Below, piece by piece: positions 1-11,864 of a stretch of 64,000 bases of DNA. Each line of letters opens with the position of its first letter. The stretch's first letter is position 1. The position numbers and the translations under genes are program-made. The notes beneath the pieces were generated by a model. That model did no database searches and was not told where the DNA came from. It saw nothing but the letters and a program-made list of their open reading frames with translations. Source of the stretch: Plutella xylostella (lineage: Eukaryota; Arthropoda; Insecta; Lepidoptera; Plutellidae); the NCBI RefSeq assembly GCF_932276165.1, contig NC_064010.1, positions 4,030,001 through 4,094,000 on the forward strand, written 5' to 3'.

Positions 1-177
1 GTTAATTTGCGCAGTAGGTACCTTCATCTTTAGTAATTAAATAGTTTCAGAAATATACGAACACTTTGTACCTTGTCAAAACCATCTGCACAAATCGGCA
101 AAAATGTAGGTATTAGAACGTTTCATAATTTGCATTTAGCGGTTAAAAATCTTCTTGAACTTCCACTTTTACTACAG
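1..177 (+). other. Intron upstream of first visible ATP7 exon
   Basis: AT-rich sequence ending in a pyrimidine-containing acceptor (CTTTTACTACAG) at 177. No coding signal. The N-terminal metal-binding domains and actuator domain of ATP7 must lie upstream of the window. Confidence 0.6.
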
Positions 178-3100
178 GACATGTACCTAAACTCGGGCTT
201 CTCCCGCTGGGAACTAATCGTCCAGACTGCCTTCCACTTCGCCCTGTCTGTCCTGGCCATAGCCTGCCCCTGCGCGCTGGGGCTGGCCACGCCCACCGCC
301 GTCATGGTGGCCAGTGGAGTCGGGGCCAGGAACGGGTTGCTGGTCAAAGGCGCTGAGCCGCTGGAGAATGCGCATAAGGTGGGTTGGATTTGTTTTACTT
401 CTTCTTATAAGATTATATTCTATAAGGCCCGGGTCTCCTATTTACGCCGTAGGTTGAGTCCTGCGTCACGCCGTAGGCCGCGTCACGATGCTCACTACGT
501 CTACGCGCCAACGTCGGCGTGTGAGGGAGACCGCATCAGTACATTTCTATAGTGAGCATCGTGACGCGGCCTACGGCGTGACGCTGGACGCGACTTGCGG
601 TGTAAATAGGAGACCCAGGCCTTAGCTGTTCCCGCGAGCTTCGCTTCGCTTTAAAAAAAAATCCCGTGGGAATTCCGGGATAAAAAGTAGCCTATGTTCT
701 TTCCCAGGGTCTAGACCGTATGTATACCAAATTTCATTAAAATTCGTTCAGTAGTTTTGTCGTGAAAGAGTAACAGACAGACAGACAGACACAGTTACTT
801 TTGCATTTATAATATTAGTTAGGATTAGGATTGTCTTTGTTAGGTGTATGTAACTGCATCTGGCTGTGTCGAATGGATATTTTGTTGACGGTCCAGGGTA
901 ACCTGGATGAACATAGGGACTAATGATACGAAACTCGTGAGGAAGCTCCTTACGGGTACGCCAAAATCGATATTTATTAGACCATGTTGTACAGAATATG
1001 AAACAAGTAAATTTATGATTTCTATCTCGTTTATTCCAATGGACAACATTTCATTTTCTTTACCCTATATTTTTATTAGTTATTCGGAAAGTTTATAGAA
1101 AATTAGTGGACCCGTATTTTTTTATTTTGTATATACATAAATTTTTGCATGTTAATTTTAACTTTAAAGTTAATTATTTTAAAACCGGAAGTGACGTCAC
1201 ATATTAGGCTCAATTTTTATTTTTGTCTATTGCCTGAGTCTCGAAAAAAAACATAAATGACACTGACAAGTGACATTTAAACTTTGTTTACATGCCAACC
1301 AACAAATGGGTCATTTTCAAATGACCTTGATATTTCTGATGATGGAAAGTAGGTAGTTATCATGTAAAAAAATAAGCAGAAGCATTTTATCAGCTGTGTA
1401 GGCAGTGGCATGCTCTGGGACATATTATATAGAGGTCATTTCTTAATAATAAATAAAAAAAATAGTCAGAAAGTGTCAGAACAGAATTAATGAAAATGAC
1501 CCAAATAAACAACAACGTCACGATAAAACGTCAACGTCAATCAAAAATGAAAGTGACAGTTACTTTGTTTTTAAATATATAGGCTTTGATAATCAAAATG
1601 CATCGCACCTGATGCATGACGTCATCAGCACTTTTTAACTATTTTATGATTTTCTCGAAAATGATACATCCAAAAAATACAAAATCATTTTTTTTGTGGC
1701 CTTTAGAGCTAAATCTCGAAATGGTTTTCGATTTATAGCAGCTTTAGATTTTTGAAATGTTGTCCATTTAAAATTTATATTTGCATTGTCTAGCAAGCGC
1801 ATGACAAGTCAGCCTGCTGCGTTTACTCAGAGCTCCGTTATCTATTCTTTTTTTCCGCGGCAATTTTGTTTTTTTTTGCGCAACGTAGTAGGTAAGTTGT
1901 TCACTAGCTTTCAATCAACGCAGCTGAATGCTCTATACATATTTTATCTCCTACACATAAAGTCGAAACATTTCTAATCAAGCTTAACCTAAGTAGTGTA
2001 CCTATTATACTCTTGCACCACAACTACCTCTAATCCTATTTTTAATTTATATAACTCTCTTCCATCCAAAGGTTGTCTGGTAGAGATTGCTATAAGCAAT
2101 AAGGCCGCCTTTTTGTACTGTTGTTATTTTTAAGTTTTATTTTGTATTGATTCTGTTTTTTTTTGGTGCAAATAAAGAGGATTGTATTGTATTGTATTGT
2201 ATTGTAACCTAACTGTCCCTAACAGGTGAAGACAGTGATCTTCGACAAGACCGGCACAATAACCCGCGGCACGGCGACCGTGGCCAAGCTGTCGCTGCTG
2301 ACGTCACCGGCGGCGCTGGGCGAGGTGCTGGCCTGTCTGCTCAGCGCCGAGCTCAACTCCGAGCACCCTGTAGCTTCAGGTAGTTCACGAGACGAATGTT
2401 AGATGGCGCTAGTGGCTATACGTAGTTCACGAGATGAATGTTAGATGGCGCTAGTGGCGATACATCCTGTAGCTTCATCTAGCTATTGCGAATCATGAAG
2501 TATGACCAAATTGATACGTCTGAAATGGGGCCATAATGCCCACAATATGTATGCCAGCAGACTAAAGGGCGTCCCACGCTACGCTACGAAATGGATTTCA
2601 TATAATTAACATAACTTTATGAAGCAGCGGCACCTCTGCCAAACCAGTAAACAAGTACAAGATGCAAACAGCTTACCTACAGTAAAAGTAAGCCTAACCT
2701 CACACAGTGGTTCATTTCAAATAACTATTGTTCAACGACTTCCATATCACTTTGATGGTCACTGGTTTTAGAATATTTTTTCCCGAATTTCCAAAACACA
2801 TTAAACAAAACCATAAGCCTCCTGAAATACCAACACCACTTTTGTATTGACCTAAAAAGCTAAATGTAACCCCCCTTTTCCCCCCAACAGCGGTAGTAAC
2901 CTTCTGCACAACAGTGGTGGGTCGGTCTTCAGCCGGCCGATGCTCGGGCTTCACGGCCGTGCCGGGCTGCGGGCTGCGCTGCCGGGTGACGGCTCCACGG
3001 GCTGCTGTCAACCTGAACAATCTGATTAATAATGTCGAGTGAGTTGTCTAGTTTTTGGTGGAGAAATCCACATCCAAATCGGTGGTATAGTTTGCGAGTT

Positions 3101-6100
3101 AGAGGTGTTTTTAAAAATCAAAATGGCGAATAAAATGATGTCGCGATTAAAGTTGTGAGCCGAAAGATATTATGAATGTGAGTGACCGCGCTGTGCGCCG
3201 CCGTCAACCTGAACAATCTCATCAACAGTGTCGAGTGAGTTGTCTAGTTTTTGGTAGAGAAAGAATGGTCCAAATCGGAGTGGTGGTTTTGGGAGTTATG
3301 AATGTTTTCAGCAAAAATCAAGTTGAAATTTTACCTATTAACTAATTTTGATTTCAACAACCATTGGGTATGCACCTAAGGATGGATGGAATGGAACTAA
3401 GGCGTCCCTCCTTATTTTGAATAATATCCATGTGAGAGAGTGTATATGTTTTTAATAATTATTATTTCGTGCCGACAACGTCACCTGTGATATCCGTTTT
3501 TCAACAACCTGTATAATCAAAGTCGCCAATAGAACGATACGTCACTTAATCACGAGAAAATCGACTGTTGATGAACCGTTCAGAATCTGTCAATTCAGTA
3601 CTCGTATCTGAGATCGAAAACATACTTTAACACTATGTTACTTACCCCCACAGCGGAGCCACATCAGGCACCTTCATGCTACACAGCGTGCCGGTGGAGC
3701 TGATCCCGGCAGACGGCGACACGGCGCTCACGTCGGCCGCCGCGGCGCGCCGCCTGGGCTCGCTCATACACACGGGACAGGGGGAGGAGGTAAGAACCCA
3801 AAATAGATCTTTATGCCACCCCAGAAGGTCTAGAATGGGGCGCAAAACCCACACGTTATGACATGACAAAAGTTATCCGCCGCAATCGCTCTCGAAACTG
3901 CGCGATGTGAGTGAGCGCGACGAAAAACTTTCATCACATCTTAGCGTGCGCGTCTTACGCCCCATGCTAGTTCTTCAGCGCAAACGCTTGGGTCCACAGC
4001 CGAAGAAGTCTAGCAGATTCGAGATTGATCGCTGATGGACATAGGCAACTCTAAAGGTGGTTGAAAACACTGTCATCATTTTATTTTATAATATGTTACC
4101 GCGAGCTTCGCTTCGCCTTAAAAAGTTTTCCCGTTGGAATTCCGGGATAAAAAGTAGCCTATGTTCTTTCTCAGGGTCTAGACCGTGTGTATACCAAATT
4201 CCATTCAAATCCGTTCAGTAGTTTTGGCGTGAAAGAGTAACAGAAAGACACAGTTACTTTCGCATTTATAATATTAGTTAGGATTTATCGCACACTACGT
4301 CATGATTGCACGTTCATGCTGCACTTGGTGCCGGTGGAGCTGATCCCGGCAGACGGCGACACGGCGCTCACGTCGGCCGCCGCGGCGCGCCGCCTGGGCT
4401 CGCTCATACACACGGGGCGGGGGGAGGAGGTCATTACTACTATTTTACTTATGTACGTACATAGGAATATGTACAAGAAAAGAGATCTATAGAGGCCAGG
4501 CGACTATATAGGGTTTCTAATACATACACTTTTACCTATGTACGTAAGTACGAGAAAAGAGATCTATAGGCCCGGCGACTTGGCTCCTTGATACATAAGG
4601 GACAGGGCGAGGAGGTAATTACTACTGTTTTACATATGTACAAGAAAAGAGACACTATATTTTACCTATGTGCGTATAAGAAAAGAGGTCTATAGGCCCG
4701 CCGCCTGGGCTCGCTCGGGACAGGGGGAGGAGGTACGAACGACGCGACGTTACCTATGTACGTACAAGAAAAGAGACCTACAGAAATGGCGACCGGCCCA
4801 ATAAACGCCCAACGGACGCCCAACGGTGGATATTTATCATACATAATACAGGGCATATTGCAGCCACGAAACCCCTTCGTTGGCGTTCGTTTGGCCGGCC
4901 TGTACGCAGCTTTCTACATACGGAGCGTAATTAATTTGGACAGTAATGTTTTACCTATGTAAGGTCAGCTAATGTAAGGTCAGCTAAAGAGATATGTAGG
5001 TCATCGTAGCGCAAACATGTGGCCCCAGAGAAGTCTAGCAGAGTCGAGAGCGAACAACTGCTGGATATAGGCATCTCCAAAGGTGGGTAACAACACTGTC
5101 CTCGGACTTATAATATTTCCTGTCTAAGGTCGTAAGTCCAGTTGGCTGTCGGCCCCACGCTTTGTTTGCATGATTGTAAACTGCAAGCAACTGATTGTCT
5201 ACATTGTAGACTTACGGCAGTTACGACCTTAGACAGGAAGTCTACACAAAGGATTATGGGTTCTTTGGCAAAGTATGGTCTGCTTTCTGGGATACCAGCT
5301 TCACTCACCTTATTTTGTATTTTCGCACACTACGCCGCACTCTAGACATTGGAAATTGACCGTATCATTGCAAGTCACATTTCCTTTATGTCTACAAATA
5401 TAAAAATTCATTCTCCATAGCAAAAAAGTCACGTGACCAACAGCGACGTTGCGACGTTTCTATGGAAAATACCTAATATATTTTTTTCGTGAATTTTGAT
5501 TAAGTTGTTGGGCTTACATATAACATGCTGCACACGTAGGTTTCGGCTTAGTATCCCCTCTTTTGCAACATATTATATGTCCTGCATAATATTTTTGTCT
5601 AACCTCAATCCCCTTACCCACAGGAGACAGAATCGCTTGTGCTAGTCGGCAACCGGGAGTGGATGGCTCGCAACGGCATCACTGTACCCAGGAGAGTGCA
5701 CGAGACCCTACTCCGAGATGAGGAGCTGGGGAGGACGGCTGTGCTGTGCGCTATTGATGGTAGGGGCCCTGGATTACAGAGATTTTTTTGTAACTAAAGT
5801 TGGTATAGCGTGGATAAAAGAAACAATATGATAATGGTGAACGGACTTGTCTTGCTGTTATTACTCTAATCGTAGGCTTCCTACTATGTAGTGGCCGCCA
5901 TTTTCATTATATTTTAATTGCGAGGGCTATAAAGTCACATGAGTTATAAAACTATTATGGAATATACTTATCGAAAATCACTAAGTTCAGTAAGGATTAC
6001 TTTTCCTCTTTCCCAAAACAATATGTTCACACATACATGGATGAATGTTTTTGACGCGAAAACGACAGAATATTTTTATTGAAATGTGACATGTAGTAAT

Positions 6101-9100
6101 CTAGATCAGCAACTAGATAACCTATACGATAATTTTTTATTATGGTATGGAATACTCACGAAAAAAATATTTAAACTGAAGCTCCCGGGATAAACTTTTC
6201 ATAGCTAAAAAATGAGCGACGGACGCAGGCGCCCAGGTAGACCTAGAAGGAGATGGCGGGATGACCTGGACAGATTTTTGCCGGATTGGCGTCAGGTGGT
6301 CGACGTCAGGGACGTGTGGAATAAACATGGGGAGGCCTTTGCCCAGCAGTGGGACAATTGGCTACTTAAAAAAAAAGCTTAAAAATATAATTTGTAACCT
6401 AAATAAACTGTACTTAATTGTGGTTGATTAAATAAATAATCCATATATTTTCCAGACGAGCTAGTCTGCACAATAGGCGTGGCGGACGAGGTGAAGCCCG
6501 AGGCGCACCTCACCGTGTACAGCCTCAAGAAGATGGGGCTGGAGGTGTGTCTGCTGACCGGCGACAACAGGAAGACCGCTGTGGCTATTGCTAGACAGGT
6601 GGGGGTCACCCAAAGTAAGTGAACCACAGACGTCTATTATTCCCCAACTGTGTAAGCGCGCATGTCAAAAACTAGTCAAAAGGTTGAGCATTTCTCAACT
6701 TTTGTACATACATTTAGTTCCGTCCAGCTGTCATTATCAGTTCAAAAATCGGCACGCGTGGTTTTCATAGAAATGTGTGCATTTGTGGTGTTTGTATACA
6801 TATTATAGACGTCTGTGGGGTCACCAAAAAATAAGTGAAATCTTAAACGGGCATGACTACTAGTTTTTATCATTAACTCAATGGGATTAAGTTCGAAACG
6901 AAGTGGAAGCCATAATCATTATGCTCAATTAAGGGTTAAACCTGGTTGTAAAGAGAAACTTTGTGTAGTTTGCCTGAAACGTGAATTTTGATATATGTTG
7001 TCTAAAATAAGGCTTTTTTAAGTATTTAAAAGTTTCTTAGAACAAAGGTTGTTCAGAATGGCGAGTTGGTTCACCCCCTTTCGGATAACAATACCATTTT
7101 TGCAATAACTAACACAGATAACAAGATAAAGGTAATTGAAAAGTACCTATTTCTGCAGCCCAGTGAGCGTAGTTTTATAAAATAATACAAAGTACATATT
7201 ATTTTCAGGTTGGAATAAACAAGGTATACGCAGAGGTGCTGCCGACGCACAAGGTGGCCAAAATACAGAAACTGCAGGAGCAAGGCCAGAAAGTTGCCAT
7301 GGTAAGAACTATTTTATTCCATAGGTATACTTGTATACTTCTATTTTTTTTAAATTTTAATGCGTCTAATGTTTGTATGTATGTATATCGAAGACGAAGC
7401 TCCAACAGTGTACAGTGCTTTTCATCGATATGCTAAGAGTTCCTTTACAAAAGTTCGATCACTAAACTAACTTAAGTTTCGTAATATTATTGACAGGTTT
7501 ACTTTTAACTTTATTACTTACTGACAGCCAACATTATAGGCTACACGTCTATTGAGTATTGTCGCCCTTCCTAGCTACGATAAACTTACATAATTAACTG
7601 TACCCAGCAATGCACCTTTGCCTACCCCGCAAGGGAGTACATTAGTACAAGGCGTGAGTGCGTGTTTTTTTTTTTTTTTTAATTAACTGTATCACTTTAG
7701 CAACACCCTGTATTCACCCAACAACACCACCCTGTATTCCCAGGTGGGTGACGGAGTGAACGACTCGCCGGCTCTAGCCCAAGCGGACGTGGGCATCGCC
7801 ATAGCCAGCGGCACCGATGTGGCGGTGGAGGCCGCCGACCTTGTGCTTATGAGGGTAAGGACGGATTTTGAATGATTCAAACTACTATATAACCTATTCA
7901 ACAAATACAAAATTTTGTTTTAGCTATTATGACATAATATATATAACGAAGCAGGAGGGGGCCCGAGCGTTCGTTATCATCATCATCAGACATGGCACGT
8001 GGTGTACGAGTAGGTGGACACATAAAACACAGCGGTAGTTCACAATTAAGATTTAATCAAAATCACAATTAACAAAACATCAAAGTGGAATCAACTTAAC
8101 GGCACAGATCAACTAAACTAACACTTCACATGTACAGCACTTCACAAATACCACACTTTCCAACGACGATCAAAACGCACGATCAGTTCCCAACACGTCT
8201 ACTTGGTAGCTTGCCTCCAGCACAAAGTGAGTGACCCACCGTCCCGGTCTTCAAAAGGTAAACGGTTGGACTCTGACAAAGCGCGCCAACGGCACACTTC
8301 GCGTCTCTTCCGGTGTGATGTCGGTAAAGCAGGTCGTTTCCACGATTACTAGGTATCATGACATGCACAATCTAACATCTAGTACAATGACATTTGCAGC
8401 AACTAGATATCATGACAGTTTCACGACATCCGCCACAACCAGGTACGAGTATCATGACAGTACCATGACATCGACCACTAGTATCATGACATCTCCGACA
8501 TATATTATATCGAACTATATTATACATTTTGTCAGTTTAAAATAAGATTTACGGAGAATCTAGTAGTATTGAATTTTTTACGTAGAAATGTAGGTTTTGA
8601 AAAAAAAACTCGTGGATTTTTTTTTTTTTCGATCTCGTAGGTAATTACAAAGTTTTTTTTCCATGTTCAGTCCCAATTGGAGCGCATATTTTTTCCTGAT
8701 TCATTGTTGTGCGTTGGTGCATCAATTTAGCGAAATGTGTTGTTTGATATTATAAATTTGTAAATCCACATTTGCACACTCCACACAGAACGACCTCCTC
8801 GACGTGGTGGCATGCCTCGAGTTGTCCCGCACGACGGTGCGGCGTGTCCGTCTGAACTTCCTGTTCGCTTCCATCTACAACCTGCTGGGGATTCCCCTGG
8901 CTAGTGGAGCCTTAGCTAGCTACGGGTTTATATTGCAGGTATGAGTGTGATGTGTGGTGGTCTGGAATTTATGTTCATGTTTTCTAGGTGTTTCACAAGT
9001 GCATAAGTGCAATGAATGTTTAAATAAGTTTAAAAGTATGCGATTTTAGCGAAATAGAGCTACTATATATTATGCCATGATTATAAATCGTTTATTAAAC

Positions 9101-11864
9101 ATAGTTCTTGTTAATAACCGGCTTTAGATACTCAAATATCACGAGCGATAAAGCTAACTTTTCGCGTCTATTTACAACGTACTGTGAGTTTATTTTAATA
9201 CTACTATACTATGCATGTATGTGAAAAGTGTAATTATGAAATTTGATTAAGAGACACGGAATTTTATAATAATAAAGTGCTTGTTTTATTCACAGCCGTG
9301 GATGGCGTCAGCAGCTATGGCTATGAGTTCTGTGTCTGTCGTTTGCTCAAGTTTATTACTCAAAACGTAAGTATTCATATTTTATAGCTACGTCCATTTA
9401 TAGCTTCGTACAAAAACCATTGACATTGTACATATTTTTGTGTCCATTAAGAATAATGGATTCCTTTCTACTAAAGTTCTGTTTAGCCTGTTATTTTACT
9501 TAAAAAAAACTTATTTTACGTCAGTAAGGCCATCCAGACTACAATTGTTATGATTTCAAGTACTAAATGTAACTATAAACTAAACTAACTTTCAAAACTC
9601 CACAGCTTCAAAAAGCCAACAGCGGAACAGCTAAGAACGCCCGAATACGAGCAAGCGAAAATGGCGGAACTAGACTCTATAACAGTGAGCCGAGGCCTCG
9701 ACGACGGTATCACGACGGAGGGCCGTGGCTCCACGCCGCTATCCAAGTATGTACACGGCCTGCACCACAGGTTACTCGGCCTCAGATGTCGTTGTGAGTC
9801 TTTGAAGCCACTTAAAAGAGGGGGTCATAAAGATAGTTACGATGGTAAGACGATATTCTGGGGAGAATTCAAAGATAACATTGTTATTTCGTGTTTGTGG
9901 TTGTCCCGTTTGCGAGAATAGTGGGGCGATAATGATGGCAGTCAAACAATAGACGGGGAGGTGGAATGTTGTTCCAGCATTATACTGCTGCGAACTTGAA
10001 ACTGCTACGAAACGCAGCTGATTTCGCCGCATCGCTTTCTTTATTTGAGGGTTTTTAAGCATTTTAGGTGGCTTTCAAAGTGTTTTTGAGTATTTATTTT
10101 ATAGGTATTTTAAGATTAAGGAGTATGTGTTGAAGGGGGGTATAAACTTATGGGCTTAAGAAATGGGGCATTCTTGCATTCAATTCTATTAGCAGTAAAT
10201 ATCAAATTATGTTGAACGGAACTAAGTTCCTAACAGAACGTAATATAAATAAGCACAGTAGGTACATCAAATATATTCTATTTCTCATACCCATCCCAAC
10301 ATACTTATCATAACATACTTATCCCTACATATTTACTTTACTTTTGTTAATTTTTTTCAACAAAGTTTTCTTTTCTTTTTCGACGCCGTTTTAGTAAGAA
10401 GCGTGATACAGGAAAATCTGGATTATTGGTGTAGCCAGATCGGTTTGTAATCATTTATGGAATTGTGTTGTTTTGATTTTCGTTCAATGTGGATTCAAAT
10501 TGTGGTATCAGTCATTGTACAAAGTTTTTTGTCTGTTCATTGCTGTGAAGTGTTATTTTAATATTCATGGAAAAGAAAAACACACTGGATTCAAATCATT
10601 CGTTCCTTTTTGACATTTCATTCATTCACTTTTTCATGTTGTGCAGGAATCATTAGGTAAAAGGGTAAAGCAGGTATAAAAGACAATATATTTGTATTAT
10701 GCTTTAGTATGGGTACATTCATTAGACTTATGTAGATATGTAAAATATTGTTTTGCATCATTCCACCCAATATCACATTTAGTACTATGTTCTGTTTTCT
10801 GGGCTCTCTCGATCCCTTATGCATATCCTCTGAAGGCCTAAACTGCCATCCTATATCCCGTCATGCTGGTCCACTGCGGGTTGGTGGTTTCAAAAGATAT
10901 TTGGCAGCATGACCTATCGCCGAACATTTCGTCGACGATTGAATGGTGTAGTGGTTAGTGACCCTGACTGCTATGCCGAAGGTCCTGGGTTCGATTCCCG
11001 GCTGGGCACATATTTGTTCAAAAGACAGATATTTGTACTCGGGTCTTGAGTGTTTATATTTATATTAAGTATGTATCTATCTATGTATTTGTGTAGATAT
11101 ATCAGCTGTCCGACACCCATAACACAAGTTCTGCCAAGGTTGGGGTCGGATTTCCGTTTAAATACAAGTTTGTGACCTTCCGAAAATATACAAGTACAAG
11201 CTACGATTACTTAGACTATGACATTTTTCTCATTCATTAATCATGCTTTTTATTCATGTCACATTGTTTTGTCACCGTTGTGTGAGTGAACATTAAATGT
11301 TATATGTCCGTGTGTGTGAGTGTATATGATTTAATCTTAGTTTGTAATTATTATACCAGCAAATATTTGTTTCTCTGCTCTACAGGGAGTTGCAAAAAGG
11401 GTATATTAAGCCAAAACTTTACGTGTCGTGAAAAAATATTATTTATTTTCTATAGAAAGTTTGATGGTCACGTGAATTTTTACTATGCAGAATATATATT
11501 TTTTCGCAATTTAAGACATTCTGATTTCATGCTTGGGCTTAAATATAACATGCTGCACACGTAGGTTTCGGCTTAGTATACCCTTTTCGCAACACCCTGT
11601 ATAATAATAACACTTTATATTTTGTTTCACATTGTTATCAAAATGTCCGCCAAAAGTTTATTAACAACGTCAGTTACACAACAACAGACTACATATTTTC
11701 TTCAATGTACCTATAATAAAAAATATTTTTCCCTTTTTTTCATCAGGCTATTTGGCAGGACCAAAGCTAGCAACGGGTGTCTCTTGCAAGAAGAAGACGA
11801 CATGATGACCGTCTCTTTCATTCCCAAGAGGCCGACGAGACAAGAACCCAGTTTAAATGGATAA
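178..11864 (+). CDS. ATP7: Copper-transporting P1B-type ATPase, C-terminal part (12 exons)
   Basis: Pumps Cu(I) across Golgi or plasma membrane using ATP. Exons I can phase: 178-378, 2226-2379, 2891-3038, 3654-3789, 5624-5759, 6456-6598, 7209-7301, 7744-7854, 8789-8938, 9296-9366, 9606-9746, 11747-11864. Every junction has GT/AG borders and a consistent reading phase, giving 533 residues to the TAA. Seen in order: the transmembrane CPC ion-binding motif (ACPCALG) in the first exon; DKTGT, with the phosphorylated Asp, at the start of the second; SEHP of the nucleotide-binding domain; TGDN; GDGVND of the phosphorylation domain; then the last two membrane helices (NFLFASIYNLLGIPLA and MASAAMAMSSVSVVCSS) and an acidic cytosolic tail. 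CPC plus SEHP plus the HMA-type hinge identify a copper ATPase; insects normally carry one ATP7. Reading on past 9746 would give a different C-terminus stopping at 9921, probably only retained intron. Exons 2, 3, 4 and 6 have partial copies behind their donors. Confidence 0.93.
423..624. mobile_element. Long-armed palindromic MITE in ATP7 intron
   Basis: The two ends are inverted copies over about 70 bases (starting AAGGCCCGGGTCTCC on the left; the complement ends GGAGACCCAGGCCTT). They are flanked by TA on both sides (423-424, 623-624). No coding capacity. It begins 45 bases behind the donor at 379 and abuts a dispersed repeat at 622. Confidence 0.8.
622..830 (+). repeat. Dispersed LINE/SINE-type tail repeat, copy 1
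   Basis: Begins GCTGTTCCCGCGAGCTTCGC, contains GGATAAAAAGTAGCCTATG and GTTCAGTAGTTTTG, then a (CAGA)n run and ends TTTATAATATTAGTTAGGAT. The same unit occurs at 4097, 25187 (-), 29279/34779 (split), 41217/41514 (split), 61005 (-), 61958 and 63070 (-). Constant 3' end and variable 5' ends fit target-primed retroposition. I cannot name the family with certainty; an RTE-related tail is my guess. Confidence 0.75.
831..2054. other. ATP7 intron, unassigned AT-rich sequence
   Basis: No convincing coding exon or inverted-repeat element found. Several TGACGTCA-like motifs (for example near 1192 and 1618) are visible, but nothing links them to a function. Confidence 0.4.
2055..2207 (+). repeat. LINE 3' tail with TGTAT repeats
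   Basis: Carries AAAGGTTGTCTGGTAGAGA and CTATAAGCAATAAGG, a T-rich stretch, GCAAATAAAG and a (TGTAT)n end. The same tail occurs at 19978-20052, 53320-53390 and 57630-57770. It lies less than 20 bases upstream of the ATP7 exon at 2226. Confidence 0.7.
2380..2478 (+). repeat. Tandem 41-43 bp repeat beginning at the ATP7 exon 2 donor
   Basis: The unit starting GTAGTTCACGAGACGAATGT is repeated immediately (second copy with GAGATGAATG). It is followed by CATCCTGTAGCTTCA, which resembles the exon's last bases CACCCTGTAGCTTCAG. Confidence 0.7.
3189..3300 (+). pseudogene. Echo of ATP7 exon 3 3' end plus donor
   Basis: Bases from about 3197 repeat the last 40 or so bases of the exon ending at 3038 and then its donor CGAGTGAGTTGTCTAG and following intron. 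Codon differences are mainly third-position (GCT/GCC, CTG/CTC, ATT/ATC, AAT/AAC), with one Asn-to-Ser change. There is no acceptor before it, so it is probably not spliced. Confidence 0.75.
4097..4286 (+). repeat. Dispersed tail repeat, copy 2
   Basis: Same unit as 622-830, 5' truncated (starts GCGAGCTTCGCTTCGCC) and ending ATAATATTAGTTAGGAT. It lies between the true ATP7 exon 4 and its first echo. Confidence 0.75.
4308..4735 (+). pseudogene. Three decaying copies of ATP7 exon 4 with donor
   Basis: Copy at 4308-4429 matches 3664-3789 almost completely (Ser-to-Leu and Gln-to-Arg changes) but has lost the acceptor and about the first 10 bases. Shorter copies at 4565-4615 and 4693-4733 keep only the last third of the exon and the GAGGAGGT donor. 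A shared spacer (TTTTACCTATGTACGTA, AAGAAAAGAGATCTATAG) accompanies each. Downstream sequence near 3970-4080 is also echoed near 4990-5100, so the original duplication included intron. Confidence 0.8.
4784..4915. mobile_element. Small inverted-repeat MITE (CCGGCC...AACGAACGCC family)
   Basis: Left CGACCGGCCCAATAAACG and right GGCGTTCGTTTGGCCGGCC are inverted copies. A better preserved relative lies at 52403-52541. Confidence 0.65.
5117..5239. mobile_element. Hairpin MITE in ATP7 intron
   Basis: Left TTCCTGTCTAAGGTCGTAA and right TTACGACCTTAGACAGGAA are perfect inverted copies about 120 bp apart. No ORF of interest. Confidence 0.75.
5515..5572 (-). repeat. Fragment of the ACAGGGTGTTGCAAAA MITE family
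   Basis: ATAACATGCTGCACACGTAG followed by GTTTCGGCTTAGTAT matches the right half of the element at 11381-11601. Confidence 0.6.
6195..6375 (+). mobile_element. Truncated non-LTR retrotransposon 3' end
   Basis: Translates to a reverse-transcriptase C-terminal tail (GRPRRRWRDDLDRF then AFAQQWDNW), with CCCAGCAGTGGGACAATTGG and an A-rich end. Only the terminal 50 or so residues remain. It ends about 80 bases before the ATP7 exon at 6456. Confidence 0.65.
6612..6836 (+). repeat. Direct echo of the ATP7 exon 6 donor region flanking a short inverted repeat
   Basis: GGGTCACCCAAAGTAAGTGA just behind the donor at 6599 is echoed as GGGTCACCAAAAAATAAGTG near 6816. Between them lie inverted ACAGACGTCTAT (about 6627) and ATAGACGTCTGT (about 6804), so a small element with a duplicated flank is one explanation. 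Confidence 0.55.
7595..7680 (+). repeat. SINE tail fragment
   Basis: GCAATGCACCTTTGCCTACC through GGCGTGAGTGCGTG and a T run match the 3' half of the complete SINE at 59702-59966. Confidence 0.7.
7855..8788. other. ATP7 intron with ATCATGACA-rich degenerate minisatellite
   Basis: From about 8345 to 8500 the motif TATCATGACA recurs at irregular 30-50 base spacing, each time near CTAG or ACCAGGTA. The upstream part (7975-8340) is unassigned. No coding exon is supported. Confidence 0.5.
9747..10933. other. First half of the last ATP7 intron
   Basis: Open for 58 codons past the donor at 9747, then AT-rich sequence with no recognised element up to about 10854. A fragment of the CATCGTGAGG/AACCCACC SINE tail (minus strand) lies at about 10855-10915. 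Confidence 0.45.
10934..11160 (+). mobile_element. tRNA-derived SINE, tail type 1
   Basis: RNA polymerase III boxes are visible: TGGTGTAGTGGTTAGTGACC (A box) and GGGTTCGATTCCCGGC (B box). The body reads CAGATATTTGTACTCGGGTC and ends CAGCTGTCCGACACCCATAA then GGGGTCGGATTTCC. It is not a functional tRNA, because no acceptor stem closes around it. Confidence 0.8.
11381..11601. mobile_element. MITE with TA target duplication (ACAGGG...GCAAAA family)
   Basis: Left TACAGGGAGTTGCAAAAAGG and the complement of the right end TACAGGGTGTTGCGAAAAGG are inverted copies extending about 45 bases, flanked by TA. Fragments recur at 5515, 38866 and 54808. It ends about 145 bases before the last ATP7 exon. Confidence 0.8.

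Noticed and set aside
8345..8500. Possible CRISPR-like or satellite array with ATCATGACA
   Set aside because: Spacing and unit length are irregular and spacers are not uniform. It is a degenerate minisatellite at most.
9747..9921. Alternative ATP7 C-terminus by reading through the donor at 9747
   Set aside because: The sequence after GTATGT shows no conservation clue, and the spliced exon at 11747 gives a frame-perfect acidic ending. Retained intron is the simpler view.
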